The notes beneath the pieces were generated by a model that was not told where the DNA came from, ran no database searches, and saw nothing but the letters and a program-made list of their open reading frames with translations. Below, piece by piece: positions 10,243-21,795 of a stretch of DNA of 64,000 nt (within the stretch, counting starts at the first letter, position 1; the number at the start of each line of letters is the position of its first letter). Made by a program: the position numbers and the translations under genes. The stretch spans positions 36,516,724 through 36,580,723 of the forward strand of contig JAYGXS010000003.1 in assembly GCA_036362985.1 (NCBI GenBank). The letters run 5' to 3'. The stretch comes from Ligula intestinalis (taxonomy: Eukaryota; Platyhelminthes; Cestoda; Diphyllobothriidea; Diphyllobothriidae).

Positions 10243-11970
10243 ATGCTTGATGACCAAGGAATAGTAATAACAAATGACAACCAAATAGCAAATCTTTTTA
10301 ACGAGTACTTCTCAACCAACTATGCAGTCGAGGAAGAACCAATCCCCCAACCAACAGAAATGACGGCACGAGTATTAAAAGAAATATTGTTTAACGAAGA
10401 AACTGTAGAGAAAGCTATCCGCCAACTGTCCAATTCCACATCATATGGAACGGATAGAATCCCTCCTTGCATACTGAGACATATGACATATGCCCCAATA
10501 CTTCTGTCTAACCTTTTCTCGTTACTGCAGTCAAGTGGTACTTATCCAGAAATATGGAAAAAATCATGTATCACCTCAATTTACCAAAACGGAAATCGGT
10601 CCAATGCCCAAAATTATCGTGGTGTTCACCGAACATCGGTTTTAGCAAAAATCTTAGAAAAATAATGTATAACCAAATGTTAGACCATATGACGAATTTA
10701 AATCTCATACCCCCCTCTCAACATGCCTTTTTACCCAAAAAGTCATGTCAGTCCTGCCATCTCACTTGCTTCGAATTCGTCTCCAGAAATCGTGATGATG
10801 GGAACACGGTAGCTACAATTTACTTTGATCTAAAAAAAGCCTTTGACAAAGTTCCCCATAAAAGACTGATCGTGAAGCTAGTGAGTCACGGGATTCGCCC
10901 CCCTCCTTGATTTCCTCAAATCCTATCTTCAAAACCGATTCCAAGTAGTACAACTTCGAAATATAGTATCAGAACCAGCTCACATAAGCAGTGGTGTTTT
11001 TCAAGGCACTATCCTAGGTCCCCTCTTATTTCTCATTTACATTCATGAGTTATCCACGATATCAACCTCTGCTTAAACACTTTTATATGCAGATGACTTA
11101 AAACTCACATATGCCTATAACAAAAATTCGATAAGTAGTGTGCATAGAACAAATGAATTAGACCTTCAAAACCTAAACGACTGGAGTGTTCAGTGGCAAA
11201 TGCCGTTTTCACCAACAAAATGTAACCTCATGATTTTTTGACCACTAAAACTTCCCCCCATAATGTTTAGTGGTCAAGAAATAAAAGAGCTAACATCTTT
11301 AAAAGATTTAGGTCTTAGCTATTCTAATACTCTTGACTTATCCCCACATGTTAAACAAATCGCACCAAAAGTCAATCGACTATGTGACTTCATAAGTAAA
11401 AATTTCACATCAATTACACTGAAGACTAAACTTTACAAAATTTACGTTTTACCTATTCTAGATTACTGCTCAATATTTTTCGGTACCATGTCATCAGATG
11501 ACAGACAGAAACTAGAAAGAATCCTAAGAAGGTTTACCAGAGTTCTGTGTAAACGCGATGACGCCCGAGACTCCTATTCAATAATGTACAATAGATATGG
11601 TCTTAAACCCCTCTGGCAAAGGCGACTCCAAAATGGTTTAACTTTCCTATTCAAAGTGACACATAATCAGAACATCCTAAGCAATAATATGTTAACAAAT
11701 CGAAACGGTTCCCGTCCCACTAGAAACAACCAGCATACAATTCATAACGCTAAAGCTAGGACGGCCCAGCGATCAAATTTCTACACCAGAAGATATGCGC
11801 TCATATGGAATGCCCTACCCAACGATATTCGCAAAAGCCACAGTTTAGCCGAATTTAGAAGAAAAACCAAGCAGTTCTTCTCAAATGACATGACGCATAT
11901 ATTTCTGAACAAAATAGGACACTTTGCCAACCAGTTCTTTGACGTCCAATTCGGACCAAAAGGGGTCTAA
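10243..11970 (+). pseudogene. Copy E ORF2: reverse transcriptase (broken)
   Basis: RT fingers region near 10440-10480 (SYGTDRIPPCILRHM), motif A in a second frame at about 10815-10860 (YFDLKKAFDKVPHKRL), motif B near 10990 (SSGVFQGTILGPLLF), catalytic box near 11085 (LYADDLKLTY), then 11263-11970 with KDLGLSYSNTLDLSPH and the thumb (LPILDYCSIFFGTM). At least three frame changes occur (near 10600, 10905 and 11240). The domain order is that of a CR1-like ORF2. The closest relatives in this window are F3 and F4, not F1. Confidence 0.8.
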
Positions 11971-12290
11971 CGGCCCAGGAGAGTTCTCGCACATTTTGGG
12001 GAAAACTGGCCACTGCTGGAGGCTCTCCAGTCGACGGTTTCCAACGCCGATCAAATCAAAGCTTCAGCAAAATTGTGCCTTGCCTCCTTTTCCAATCCTT
12101 AAAAATAAAAAAACCAAAAACTAAGAACAATTTATCTATTCCAATATTCTTCGGTTTACATCTCAATGTTTATAAAAATTATTATAAAAGAAAATAATTT
12201 TCTCTACAACTATACTAAAATGTATATTGTTTCCTCTTATAATGTATCAGAAGTATAAATGCTAATAATGTAAATCTCAATCTCTCTTAG

Positions 12291-12611
12291 ATATTCGACA
12301 AACGAAAGGCCAAGTGTCTTCTGCCGATGCACTTGAATGACGATGGTGCTTCGCAGCTGCCTAGACCTAACTCAGACATCTGCAGCGTCCCATCTTATCA
12401 TCAAACGTCTGCCAATTGACACCGATTGTAATCTCCGTATCGAGCAGACCCATATAAGCGGAAGATGCGATGTCCTCAGCTGATTTTTTCGCCCTCAAAC
12501 TGACCGCGGCTAAGTATACCTCAGTTAAAGGACATGACAGTTTTCCAGACCCCAAGTATTCTTACTAAAAAACCGTAAAACGATTAATGTATAGTTATTT
12601 TATTTCATGTT
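12291..12611. other. Unassigned 320-base stretch
   Basis: Short frames on both strands without recognisable motifs. No repeat shared with the rest of the window was noticed. Confidence 0.4.
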
Positions 12612-12787
12612 TTTCTAGTATTGTACCTTAGAAGTCAGGTTTTTTCACTTAAAACAAACTCCTTATTTCGCACACTATTGACCTAGCAAAAGACCAAAAA
12701 ATACATAAGTCACTGCGAAAGAAGGGATTTGGGTTAGGTTTTTTCCAGCCTTCCGGGGTTTTTGACGGCGCCAAAGATGTGCTTTAC
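12612..12787 (+). repeat. Isolated F1 3' UTR fragment
   Basis: Diverged match to the F1 3' UTR of copies B, D and K. It shares the GTCAGGTTTTTTCACTT segment, the AAACAAACTCC segment, GGTTAGGTTTTTTCC and a GGCGCC followed by an A-rich and then a TGCTTTAC stretch, in the same order as 29163-29333. It lacks the preceding ORF2 and the final tail, so it is a truncated remnant. Confidence 0.65.
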
Positions 12788-13720
12788 AAATAAACCTTAT
12801 TATTATCGCTTTCTTGTGCAGCATCGAGCAACGACGTGACGCTAGGACGCAAATCCAGATCATTACTAGTGCTGCCTGAGCCGAGTAACGATGGCGTAGA
12901 CTGTGGATTTATTTGAGTTTCTTTGCGATCGACTGAGACGTCCGCTGGTTTACTTGGTTCGGTAGATGATATGCGAGTTTCAGGCTTACCGGCCGAGGCT
13001 ATCTGACCATATATACTTATATTTATCCCCGTTTTTTGACCAACAAGGGCTGTATTGACCGACAAGGGCTATAGCGGCCCTTAGGCTCCCGTGGCCAAAA
13101 GCCTTTTCAACATCCCGTTCACGCCTCTTACTACGCCGCGAAACAATGATGAGACAGCGGCATCAAGCATCCAAAGGCCACCGACACAGTCTCAAAACGT
13201 TGACATCTTGCGTCCTCACACCACCCAACAAAACCCGAGATGAGGACCAATGGATGACATTAACTAATTGTCTGACTCCTTCCCCATCCCCTCTCACCCC
13301 ACCCCAATTTCTCTGTCCCCAATTAAGACTAGAATCTGATCCCCTTGATCCTTTTACACCTATCCCACCTTGTTACCACTGATTGGTTTGCCTAAAACTT
13401 TCATTTACTCTATCCTCCCTTATATTACTGTATTGCCTGAGGATGAATTAATCGAAAACGTTCGTTCGCTTAACGTGAATTTCTTAATATTTATAAATAA
13501 TTGATAAAATGTACCCATATCACTATGCCACATATGGATGTACTGTCAGGATTTAATCGTAAAACGGATGTTTTAAAAGCTCTGCCTATCTTCCTTATAT
13601 AAATTGAACTAACTATATCCACAAGAAGTCCTAGGGAATTTACTGTACTTTAAAGCGCAATAATTACACCTAGTGCTTAATTGCCAGTTAGTAGGTAAAT
13701 AAATATATTATATATTTTAG
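12788..13720. other. Intervening DNA, possibly with a PLE tail
   Basis: No coding region recognised; a 93-codon minus-strand frame at 12784-13065 lacks features. Pyrimidine-rich sequence from about 13260 to 13430 is followed at about 13437 by GCCTGAGGATGAATTAATCG and then AAAACG. This resembles the CTGANGATG...CGAAA motif found after the PLE genes at 41990-41960 and 47070-47100, so a PLE 3' end may lie here. The rest to 13720 is AT-rich. Confidence 0.35.
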
Positions 13721-13721
13721 A

Positions 13722-14760
13722 CCCGGAGGGCCTCGTCATTGCAAACTTAGTGCTGTGGAAAAAATTTTTTTTATATTTAAGGCCCAAGGGGCCCTGTCGT
13801 TACAAACTTAGTGCTATCGTGAAAATAAAAATAATGATGATAAGCAGTGAACTCTTATAAAATAATTGTCATCGGCAGTAAAAAAAACTCCTTGATCGGG
13901 TGATGAGTTCAGCGGGCCACCGAGTTCAAAAAAACTTTAGGAGAAAAAACTGCCTTAATAGGTAAAAGCGTTTGATGTGGTTAGTTTGGGACCTGATGTT
14001 GAGGGTTCGGGACGTTTATGGTCATGGGAAAAAATAATATATCGTTGAGTTAGGAAAGGGTCATCCGGAAGGCAGTAGAAGTCAAGGCAACATCATCGAG
14101 TTGCGACCCACCAGATTCCAGAGTCAATCGCGAAGACCACAGCGAAGGTTGCGAAAACGGAGAAGAATTCGCAGCCCTTGGAAGTGATGCTTGACTCTGC
14201 AGAGGGAAATGCTAACATATTTAGAAACCATTTTAGTATCCTGGGAAGAGCTTCGAATGACAGGAGGACCCTTTTCAAAATCTACAACTTGCGTGTTTGG
14301 AAAGGAAACAGACAGTAACGACTTTATTTCTTCTAAATTTAAATGCTTATATCATTTGCCTTTAAAAATCGAGTGTAGAAGACAGTCTAATATCGAGAGG
14401 AAGGTTGTTCCAAATAAACGCATATTTGGAGGTAAAAAGCGAGAACGGTTAGATGTGGAGCTACGAGGTGGTAAAATTATCATGGAAGAGATACGAGTGG
14501 CGTAAGGTCGGTCTACTGTAAAGTTGTTAAATGCTGCTCTGCGTGAACTATAGTAATTTAGGCAGATAAGTTCATATTCACTAACAGAGTTCAGCGGACC
14601 CCCACTTAAAAAAACAAAACGTAGGAGAAAAATTTGCTTATTCAAAATTACGGAGGTTGTTTGATAGGATTGATTGTAATGCAATGAGACAGGACTGTTG
14701 ATGGGAAAGTATGAGGGTTGGAAATGTTTCTTGTCGTTGGCGGGCTTTTTGAATTCGAGC
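13722..14760 (-). repeat. F4 (copy I type) 3' UTR fragment, split by a second F4 fragment
   Basis: 13722-13768 matches the extreme 3' end of copy I in reverse (GGAGGGCCTCGTCATTGCAA). The match resumes at 14516-14720 (GTTAAATGCTGCTCTGCGTG and onward). Together the two halves are continuous when compared with the intact fragment at 15028-15415. The material between them is a separate F4 fragment, so this copy was hit by another insertion. Confidence 0.7.
13769..14515 (-). mobile_element. F4 (copy G type) 5'-truncated insertion
   Basis: Nearly identical to 52380-53130 of copy G. It contains the 3' UTR (GGCCCAAGGGGCC near the end) and, from about 14260 to 14515, the last 85 or so codons of ORF2 on the minus strand (including SSTSNRSRF). 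A 5'-truncated LINE insertion of about 750 bases, nested in the copy I-type tail. Confidence 0.75.
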
Positions 14761-14820
14761 CGGTAGTTTTTTTTGCTCTCTATTCACGTGGGATTTTATT
14801 ATTGTATACTTACTTAGTTA

Positions 14821-14882
14821 GTTTGGCAGATTTTGTTAATTTAGTTGACCCAATTGTGAAGAAACTCGCGGAATTCGAATCA
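14821..14882 (-). repeat. SINE-a fragment (3' part), minus strand
   Basis: The reverse complement reads B-box-like GATTCGAATT, then CCGCGAGTTTCTTCACAATT, GGGTCAACTAAATTAAC and AAATCTGCCAAACT. It matches the body of the SINE copies at 15443 and 63184. The tRNA-like A-box half is missing. Confidence 0.6.
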
Positions 14883-15027
14883 AACTAAATAATTACGTTA
14901 GCCTAGTAGTCATTCTGGTGGATTCTAGATGATTGCTTAGGAAATCCTGCTTGGGCAGTCAATTTGTTGTCCCGCATTGGTGGATTCCATATGAGCAGCA
15001 AAGTTAAATCAATAAATGAATTTTATA

Positions 15028-15415
15028 TTTAAGGCCCGGAGGGCCTCGTCATTGCCAACTTAGTGCTGTGGAAAAATAAATACAAAGTTGATAAATGCTG
15101 CTCTCCGTGAAACAACGACATAGACAGCGGGAGCGTTTAGTAGTGTTGGTAGATTAATTCATTTTCACAAACATATCGTCGTTTTAAAGTAGTAGTCAAA
15201 ATTCTCTGAAACGCATGGTGAACTAAGGAGGAAGCAGTGAATAAACACTCCTACCATTAAAGCTGGGCGGAGTTCAGCGAATCCCCACTTAAAAAAAACA
15301 AAATGTAGGAGAAAAAACTGCTTCAACAAAATTAAAGGGGTTGGTTGAGAGGATTGATTGCAGTGCAAATGAGACAGGACTGTTGATGAGAACGCATGAG
15401 GATAATATTGATCAA
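15028..15415 (-). repeat. F4 (copy I type) 3' UTR fragment
   Basis: Reverse-strand match to about 24300-24715 of copy I, including the terminal GGCCTCGTCATTGC, the GTGGAAAAATAAA segment, and the AGTTCAGCGAATCCCCACTT and GTAGGAGAAAAAACTG blocks. A 5'-truncated LINE tail with no coding sequence. Confidence 0.75.
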
Positions 15416-15442
15416 AGTGTGATTAAACTCACGGTGTGAAGT

Positions 15443-15560
15443 GCGACCTTCGAAGCTCAAGTGGGTAGAGCGTTGGCTTGGCTAAAAGCCCACTCTCCTA
15501 TGCGGGTTCGAATCCCACCGAATGCCGCGAGTTTTTTCACAATTGGGTCAACTAAATTAT
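15443..15560 (+). repeat. SINE-a, tRNA-derived SINE
   Basis: The head resembles a tRNA: an A-box-like AGCTCAAGTGGGTAGAGCG and a perfect B box (GGTTCGAATCC at about 15504-15514), the internal pol III promoter. The anticodon arm does not fold to a standard 7-base loop, so it is not a working tRNA. After the head comes CCGCGAGTTTTTTCACAATT and GGGTCAACTAAATTA, shared with 63184-63316 and 14821-14882. Three dispersed copies with the same non-tRNA body indicate a SINE. Confidence 0.65.
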
Positions 15561-15944
15561 TGTATAGCACTCTAATTATTTCTCTGGTTTGTTTTTCTGC
15601 ATTTATGATTATGAGGTCATTTCGACAGTACACTGCTACCTTTTTGAATGCACGAAAACAAGTTATTTTACCTCCGACATCCCATAACGTCAACTTTTTT
15701 CAAATGCGTCTGATTTGCCGCATTTGCAATTCACCAACGTGAACACCTTTGCGAAGGACGACAATAGGAAGACAAAAATGAAAGCACAGAGCTGGATGGC
15801 AGCAAGCAATGAAACGTAAACCATTGAGATTTATGTCCATTCCAGGTTTAGTGTCGACACATTCCCGCTCAATTTTTAATAAAAGTGTTGAATTATCGGC
15901 ACTCATGTTGAAAAAGTAACACAGTAAGTCAGCAATTATCTGTC

Positions 15945-16870
15945 TTCAAGGGACTTGGCTTAATAGTGATATTGAGTCGCAAATAATTGCGCCGCCAGAA
16001 TTTCCTACTTTTCGTATGGACAGAGGATATTTATCGAGCAGTAGAGGTGGTGGAGTTGTAGTCTTTGTAAACCAGCAATGGTGGACAAACTGTAAGTCCC
16101 TATTTTCCTAGTCAAATGACTTAATAGACGCCATTGCTGTGGTCCGTACACCTCGATTTTTACAAAATTCTAAAGGCATCATCTATGTCAGCATCCACAT
16201 TCCCCCTTCTACAGGTCAAATCGCTTAAAAGCGTTTTTTATTTTCTTTCCCTTAAACTTGCCCTACTGTCCTGTGAATATGTTATTATTTTATGTGGTGA
16301 CTTCAACCGTGTGAATCTGCACCCCCTCACATTGTTAGGTTTTGATGACCTAGTTTCTTTCAACACTCATGCTGACGCCCCTACGGATCACATTTTGACC
16401 AATTATCCTAAAGTTTTTAGCTGTCAAAAATAGAGCCCCGTTGTCAGGCTCAGATCATAGTGTTTTATTAGGCCTGCCGACCATTTATTGTGGTTCTAAG
16501 CAAGGACTGTTAGCGAAATCCGAGAGGAAACTTATGGTTCGTGACCCGTCCCCACAGAATATTTTTTCCTCCCTACCACCTACAATCTTTCCGGCCCGGT
16601 TCCTTAGGAGATGAGAAAAGTCTTGGAAAGGCAGAGTAGACGGAACAGTGTATGGTTTACAGAAGAGTTAAAGGGAAAATGGCCAATAGGCTTTGCAAGG
16701 CGTCTGACCATGAGGCCAGTAGGAGAGGGTGGCGTCACCGCGACCGCGTCGCTCCCAGGCGGAATTCCAAAAATCGTCTGACCGCAGTCATCCAGGACGG
16801 CCGGCGTATACTGGCTTTGTCTCGGTAGACTAGTGATGATTGGTTGCAAGATATGCAAGGTTGGCAAGAC
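15945..16870 (+). pseudogene. F6 non-LTR endonuclease relic
   Basis: One frame from about 15945 to 16110 reads TWLNSDIESQIIAPPEF, a DRG stretch and SRGGGVVVFVNQQW, the N-terminal half of an apurinic-like endonuclease of a lineage different from F1-F5. After frame changes, VRTPRFLQNSKGIIYVSIHI (about 16140-16200) and IILCGDFNRVN (about 16285-16320) mark the catalytic region. 16620-16870 reads as a basic linker with AVIQDGRRILALSR. The RT has not been found downstream. Multiple stops; a relic. Confidence 0.65.
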
Positions 16871-17379
16871 GAGACTGGATGTGTTCCTAAGTGGCTCAGA
16901 CCATTGAGCGAGAACGGACAGGGGTTGTCGGGACTTTGGACCTGACCGTAGGTGGCATTGAGCGCACAGAGCAAAGGCGCTGTCCGTCAGATCTTGGGAT
17001 CAAAGTGGCTGCTAGGGCAACAACATTTAGATCTGAAAATCATCCTGCACTTCTTGAACACTCTAACGTCAAGTCGTGCTCCAATTTTCTCACAACTTTT
17101 TTGCTACATCAATTTACAGCAAGAAACAGTTTGTGTTACTCGATATACTATGAGAGATAATTTTCATCCTGCGTAGCCTCTTCGGTAATTCAAATTTTCT
17201 GTCGCAATTTTGTGCATAACTTTGCTTCGAACACCTTCTATTCAATATGATACCCAAGCCACAACTGAGACGTAAATTAACCCGGAATACCAATTCTACT
17301 AACGATAAACACATCTAAAGCATGAAGAAACTTGATCTTGATGCTTAAGACAACTTAAGTAAGCTTTATAACCAATATG
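16871..17379. other. Unassigned stretch upstream of copy H
   Basis: About 500 bases with short frames on both strands and no recognised domain. It may include the tail of the F6 relic or the 5' UTR of copy H. No promoter motif was identified. Confidence 0.4.
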
Positions 17380-18446
17380 CTTGTCTGTTTACAGTCCTTG
17401 GTGCCATCTTTGATGGAAAGGTATCTACGCTCACTTCTCAGCAATGTGAGAAACTAGAGCCTTTCGTCAATATGGTGTCTACTGAGACCTGTGATCGGCA
17501 AAAAAGGAATTTTTCTTTTCTTTTGGAAAATGCTTCAAAAGATAAACAACCTATAGATGTTGCTGTTCAGTTTTTTACTCTTGTGGCTTTAATTCTAAAG
17601 TTGCAGAAGCTAAAAGACTCTCATCTTGAAGTAAAAACCCGCCGATTCTCGTAAAACCTTTTTTCGGCGATAGAAGTAGAGCTTATATTCTCTCAGCATG
17701 AGCGGTCAGCCAACTATTTAAAGGAAAATAAACTTTACATATGCAGGGATAAAACGCAAATGTAGCGTCGGGTTTTATCTAAAGTAGCAAATGAGAACAC
17801 TGGCTCCGGTGCAACAAAACCAAAAGTTGTCTCTGAGGCCGGCCCTCCCACTCAGGTAAGCCCACATCCCTCTGGATCAATGTCAGTTTCCCCTGATACT
17901 TCTCCCATTCACCTTACTCGTGATTCGAGTGAGATTGTAGCCTCGTCAAGTTGTTCTCCTTCTAAGCCAACCACGTCTGTGATAGCTTTAAATTCCGATA
18001 AACCTATAAACGCCCCTAGTAAATCTACGTCAGTTTTTAAATTCGGCAATATGATTAACGATAATAACTCAGTATCTAACAAAGACCCAACCGCTCAAGC
18101 TAGCGCTTTTCCTTTCCCCAAATCTCATCAACATCCGCAAATAATTACGCCAGCTAATAAAATTAACCGTTTTTCAAAACCAGTCATGCAAATTTCGAAG
18201 GCAAATTTTCCGTTAAATTTTGATATAATGCCTCAAAATCCTATATTTATGCCCCTTCCTCGTTTTCCCATGCCACACTTCAGCCGCCCTTTCTATGGAG
18301 CCCCCTCTAATATGCCTTTCTACAATATGCACCGTTCATTTGATAATAATTACTTGACAAACTGTAGACCAGGGCCAATTTGCTTTCCGCCTTTTGTTTC
18401 TCCCATGCCGTTTCCCTTTCCACCACCAAGTTTTCCTTTTTTATAA
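17380..18446 (+). pseudogene. Copy H ORF1 (broken)
   Basis: Homologous to ORF1 of copy G: FDGKVSTLTSQQCEKLEPFV near 17410-17470 corresponds to FDGNIAAVSSQECKRLDSLV in G. CGFNSKVAEAKRLSS...SKNPPILV (in a second frame near 17600-17650) matches CGFNYKIAEAIRLSS...SKNPPILV. After stops, 17880-18446 is open for 188 codons and is rich in serine and threonine early, then in proline and phenylalanine (FPPFVSPMPFPFPPPSFPFL at the end). I see no zinc knuckle or RRM. ORF1 proteins of such elements usually bind their RNA; that role is assumed. Confidence 0.65.
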
Positions 18447-18469
18447 ATACTGACGAGCGTAACCTGAAT

Positions 18470-21075
18470 CTGAATGATACGCTTAGTATAGTCTCACTCA
18501 ATGCGAGATCAGTTGTTGATTAGATGACAGAACTTAAAACAGTAGCATTTGAGCTTGATCCAGATGTGCTCTGTGTCACTGAATCTTGGACACACTCTTA
18601 TTTCTGACTCGACAGTCGCCATAGATAATTTTAGTTTGTACACACAAGACCGCATTGAAAAGCGTGGTGGTGGTTGCCTTCTTTATGTTAAATCATCCTT
18701 TGTACATTTCCCGTATCACCTGAGCATTTCGTCACTTTGTGGAAATTTTTGTCTTATTTCAATCATCCTGCCACACAATATAAAGCGATAATTGGGTGTG
18801 TCTACAATCCGCCCTGTAACTCAAGTAATGTAATGCAGCTGTTTGAAATGTTTGAAAAAGTTGCAGAGACTCAATTCGATGTCAGAATAATTGTAGATGA
18901 TTTTAATCTGCCAGACATTGACTGGCATGCAAATACCTGTCCACCAAGATTTAAGAAATTGGTTGACACTATTAACTTTTCAAACATGACACAACTGGTC
19001 AGTTCAGTGACCAGAAATGACAACATATTAGATTTAATTTTTACAAATGATGTCCACCCTCTTTTTATGAATTTTCGTCATGATATTTTGACAAGTGACC
19101 ATGCCTTAATTCACTGTTGTTTTTCAGTCTCTCTTTATAAAAAGCCCGATATAAAATGCAATAACGTCGACTTTGGTAACGTGAACCATGAATTAGTAAA
19201 TTATTTCGTACGTTCCCTAGATTGGCATAGCATATTTTTAACTAACGATTCCTACTTCTTTCAGGAGCTATTGCAAAACTTTACAGAAAATATTCAGGCT
19301 CTTATCCCACTTAAGATTTTTAAATCACATTCAGCTTCTTCAACTGTGCCACATTTTCTCCAAAATAGACTTAAGAAATTACAAAAAACAACTTAAGGAT
19401 ACGTCTAATAGCTCTTTATCAGTTCACTTAAGAATAGCGCAAATATTTGAATTAGCGCTTAAAATAAGGCTTGCACGAGATAGGCGTAGAGAGGCCACAG
19501 CATTAAGTGATGCGAATTCTTCCAGATCAGTTGCTCAAATCTTCCGTCTTCGGTCGTCGGCTCAGCTTCAGAAAGTCATTCCACCCTTACCCAATGGCAA
19601 CAATCATTTTGTTACAGAGGATTTGGAGAAAGCAGCATTGCTAAATTCATTTTTCGCAAAGTTCTTTACCATCGAAACTAGCCCCACTCCTGTAATCCCC
19701 CTGCTGTGTGATTCAAATCTCAGTACCCTTAATTTCTCACCCGCTTGTATTCAAAAAGAAATAAGTCGTCTTAAAAATTCACATTCGGTAGGAACTGATA
19801 ACATTCCAAACTCACTCATCAAACAACTAAGACATTTCCCACCCTTACTGAGTAAGTTATTTTCAGTGTTTCTTGAGAATGGCTTTTTCCCGGACTACTG
19901 GAAACTTCTATTTTTTTATTCCCGTATTTAAATCTGGTTCCCGATCAGATATTCACAATTATCGCGGTGTTCATAAAATGCCCTCTCTGGCTAAACTCTG
20001 AAAAATTAATTGCCAAAAAAATTACAGATTTCTGCATAAACAATAACATTCTCAGCTCCTCACAGCATGGCTTTTTACCGGACCGATCTTGTGAAACATG
20101 CCACATGTCTTTTCTGAATCCACTTACTTCTCTTCGTAATGATCATCTATCTGTGGTAGTTATCTATTTTGACCTTAGGAAAGCATTTGATAAAGTTCCT
20201 CACAGGAGGCTCCTAGCCAAACTAGAGGCTATAGGATTTCGTAGTCCTCTTACTGACTTCATCAGATCTTATCTTTCAAATCGACAACAAAAGGTCGTAG
20301 TGGGATCCTCCTACCGCAATTTTGAGTGGTGTCCTTCAAGGTACCGTGCTAGGTCCTCTGCTCTTCTTGCTTTACATAAATGATATCGCATTGAGTGTTA
20401 AACAATCCCAATCTTATATTTATGCAGATCATCTCAAGTGTGTTTACCCCTTCTCTAAGTCTACGGCGCGAGATGCCTAGAACAAATTCACTTTGATCTG
20501 CACGCTCTTTCGGCGTGGAGCTCAACATGGCAGATGGAGTTCTCACCTTCTAAGTGCCGATACATGTGCTTTGGGCCTGAAAGGCTGCCACAACCTCTTA
20601 TTTTTCAAGGTTACCCAATGACTGAATGTTCCAGTATCAAGGACCTAGGATTAAGATCCACCAATAAATTAGACCTTTCTCCTCAACCCGATAGAATTAC
20701 AGCCAAAGCCGCACAGATTTGCGGCTTTATCTCTTATAATTTCTATCTTCCTGAAATGAAATTAAGACTTTATCGTATGTTCGTGCTTCCCATCTAAGAA
20801 TACTCTTGCCCCTTTTTCGGTCTCATGAATGAACGTAGCCGTTCAAAAATTGAACAAATTGAAAAAAGTTCACACGAAAACTGCTGTATCCGACAGCTTC
20901 TAATACGTGCTACTCAAATAGATGTCAATTAACTAAACTAAGGTTCCTTTGGGTCAGGAGATTGGAAGCAGGCTTTTGTCTCCTTTTTCGGCCTAATAAA
21001 AGCACATATTTACCGAGGACGTCTGTCATTACCCCGTCAGCCGTCCCTCCAACCTAAGAAACTCGGCATTTGTTA
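18470..21075 (+). pseudogene. Copy H ORF2: endonuclease and RT (broken)
   Basis: The endonuclease starts near 18490 (IVSLNARSVVD, then a stop) with DVLCVTESWTHS, shifts frame to 18590-18790 (RIEKRGGGCLLYVKSS), and shifts again to 18737-19396, where the catalytic IIVDDFNLPDIDW has D in place of the usual G and the domain end reads SDHALIHCC. The RT has SVGTDNIPNSLI near 19790, motif A at about 20160-20215 (YFDLRKAFDKVPHRRL), motif B around 20330 (broken frame), a catalytic box near 20422 mutated to YADHLKCVY, and KDLGL...KLDLSPQ at 20640-20690. A stop in the thumb (20796-20798) and the YADD-to-YADH change show it is dead. Confidence 0.8.
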
Positions 21076-21795
21076 CACCCCCTCCTGCATCTTCCTCATG
21101 TAAACACTCTTAGTTTTTTGCTTCCAGATTTAGCTTGCTTCGAAATAACTTGCTAATCGAAATTAGGTTGTTAACTTGACTGTCTGCTTTCAAACGAAGA
21201 CTGCACATTCATCTTAACACTGATTCTATTAACATTCTATTCTCCTCATCTTTTCCGAGCAGCTTTCTCCATCACCCCGAGAAAGGATCATCGGGAATTT
21301 AGGAGATCCGCTTGAAACTATTCTCTCTGCCTCATGTCCCCCGAGAACCTAGATGTTTCCATTAACCACCGCTGAATCAAACGAAGCCACGCGGAAGTAC
21401 TCAGTCTAAAATGCTGCAGTTTCGTTGACTACTCACATTCATAAGACCACCCACACCTATTTCTGCTCTACTACTATGTTCCTACTACTATCTTCCTAAG
21501 CAGTTTTTTTCGCTTGCACACGTTTTGAACATGGAGGCCCGTTGGACACTGTCTCCATTTTCACTATAAGAGTTTTTTTTAAACTGCCATAAGTTTTCGT
21601 TTTTAGTTCAAAATTACCTTAAAACATTGCTAAATGTTGCCCCAAAAGGAAAATTTCTGCTGAAAATTTTCGGCTTTCTACATCTACTTGCACATATTGT
21701 CAAATTATTTTCTTGAATTTTTATTTTTTCGAAATTAACTTTGCATAGATAGTGCCATACCGGCGCTGAAAAATAAAAATTCCAAATTCCAAATT

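Larger units (their letters stand above)
9130..12290 (+). mobile_element. F2 CR1-like retrotransposon copy E
   Basis: A plus-strand, AT-rich non-LTR element distinct from F1, F3 and F4. It opens near 9130 at the start of an endonuclease domain, with no ORF1 seen, so it is 5'-truncated or its ORF1 has decayed. ORF2 continues to 11970 with several frame breaks. An AT-rich 3' UTR follows to about 12290. I could not fix the 3' end or a target-site duplication. Confidence 0.75.
17380..21795 (+). mobile_element. F3 CR1-like retrotransposon copy H (ORF1 and ORF2)
   Basis: A plus-strand LINE with both ORF regions, so close to full length. ORF1 lies at 17380-18446, ORF2 at about 18470-21075, and a 3' UTR of about 700 bases runs to 21795. 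It ends in a tail of AAATTCC-like repeats (AATTCCAAATTCCAAATT). Copy J (59281-60290) shares the same 3' UTR and a similar tail, which defines the family. Copy I begins directly after the tail. Confidence 0.8.

Noticed and set aside
15443..15535. A functional tRNA gene
   Set aside because: A and B boxes are present, but the anticodon arm does not form a 7-base loop, and the same body follows other copies, so it is a SINE head.
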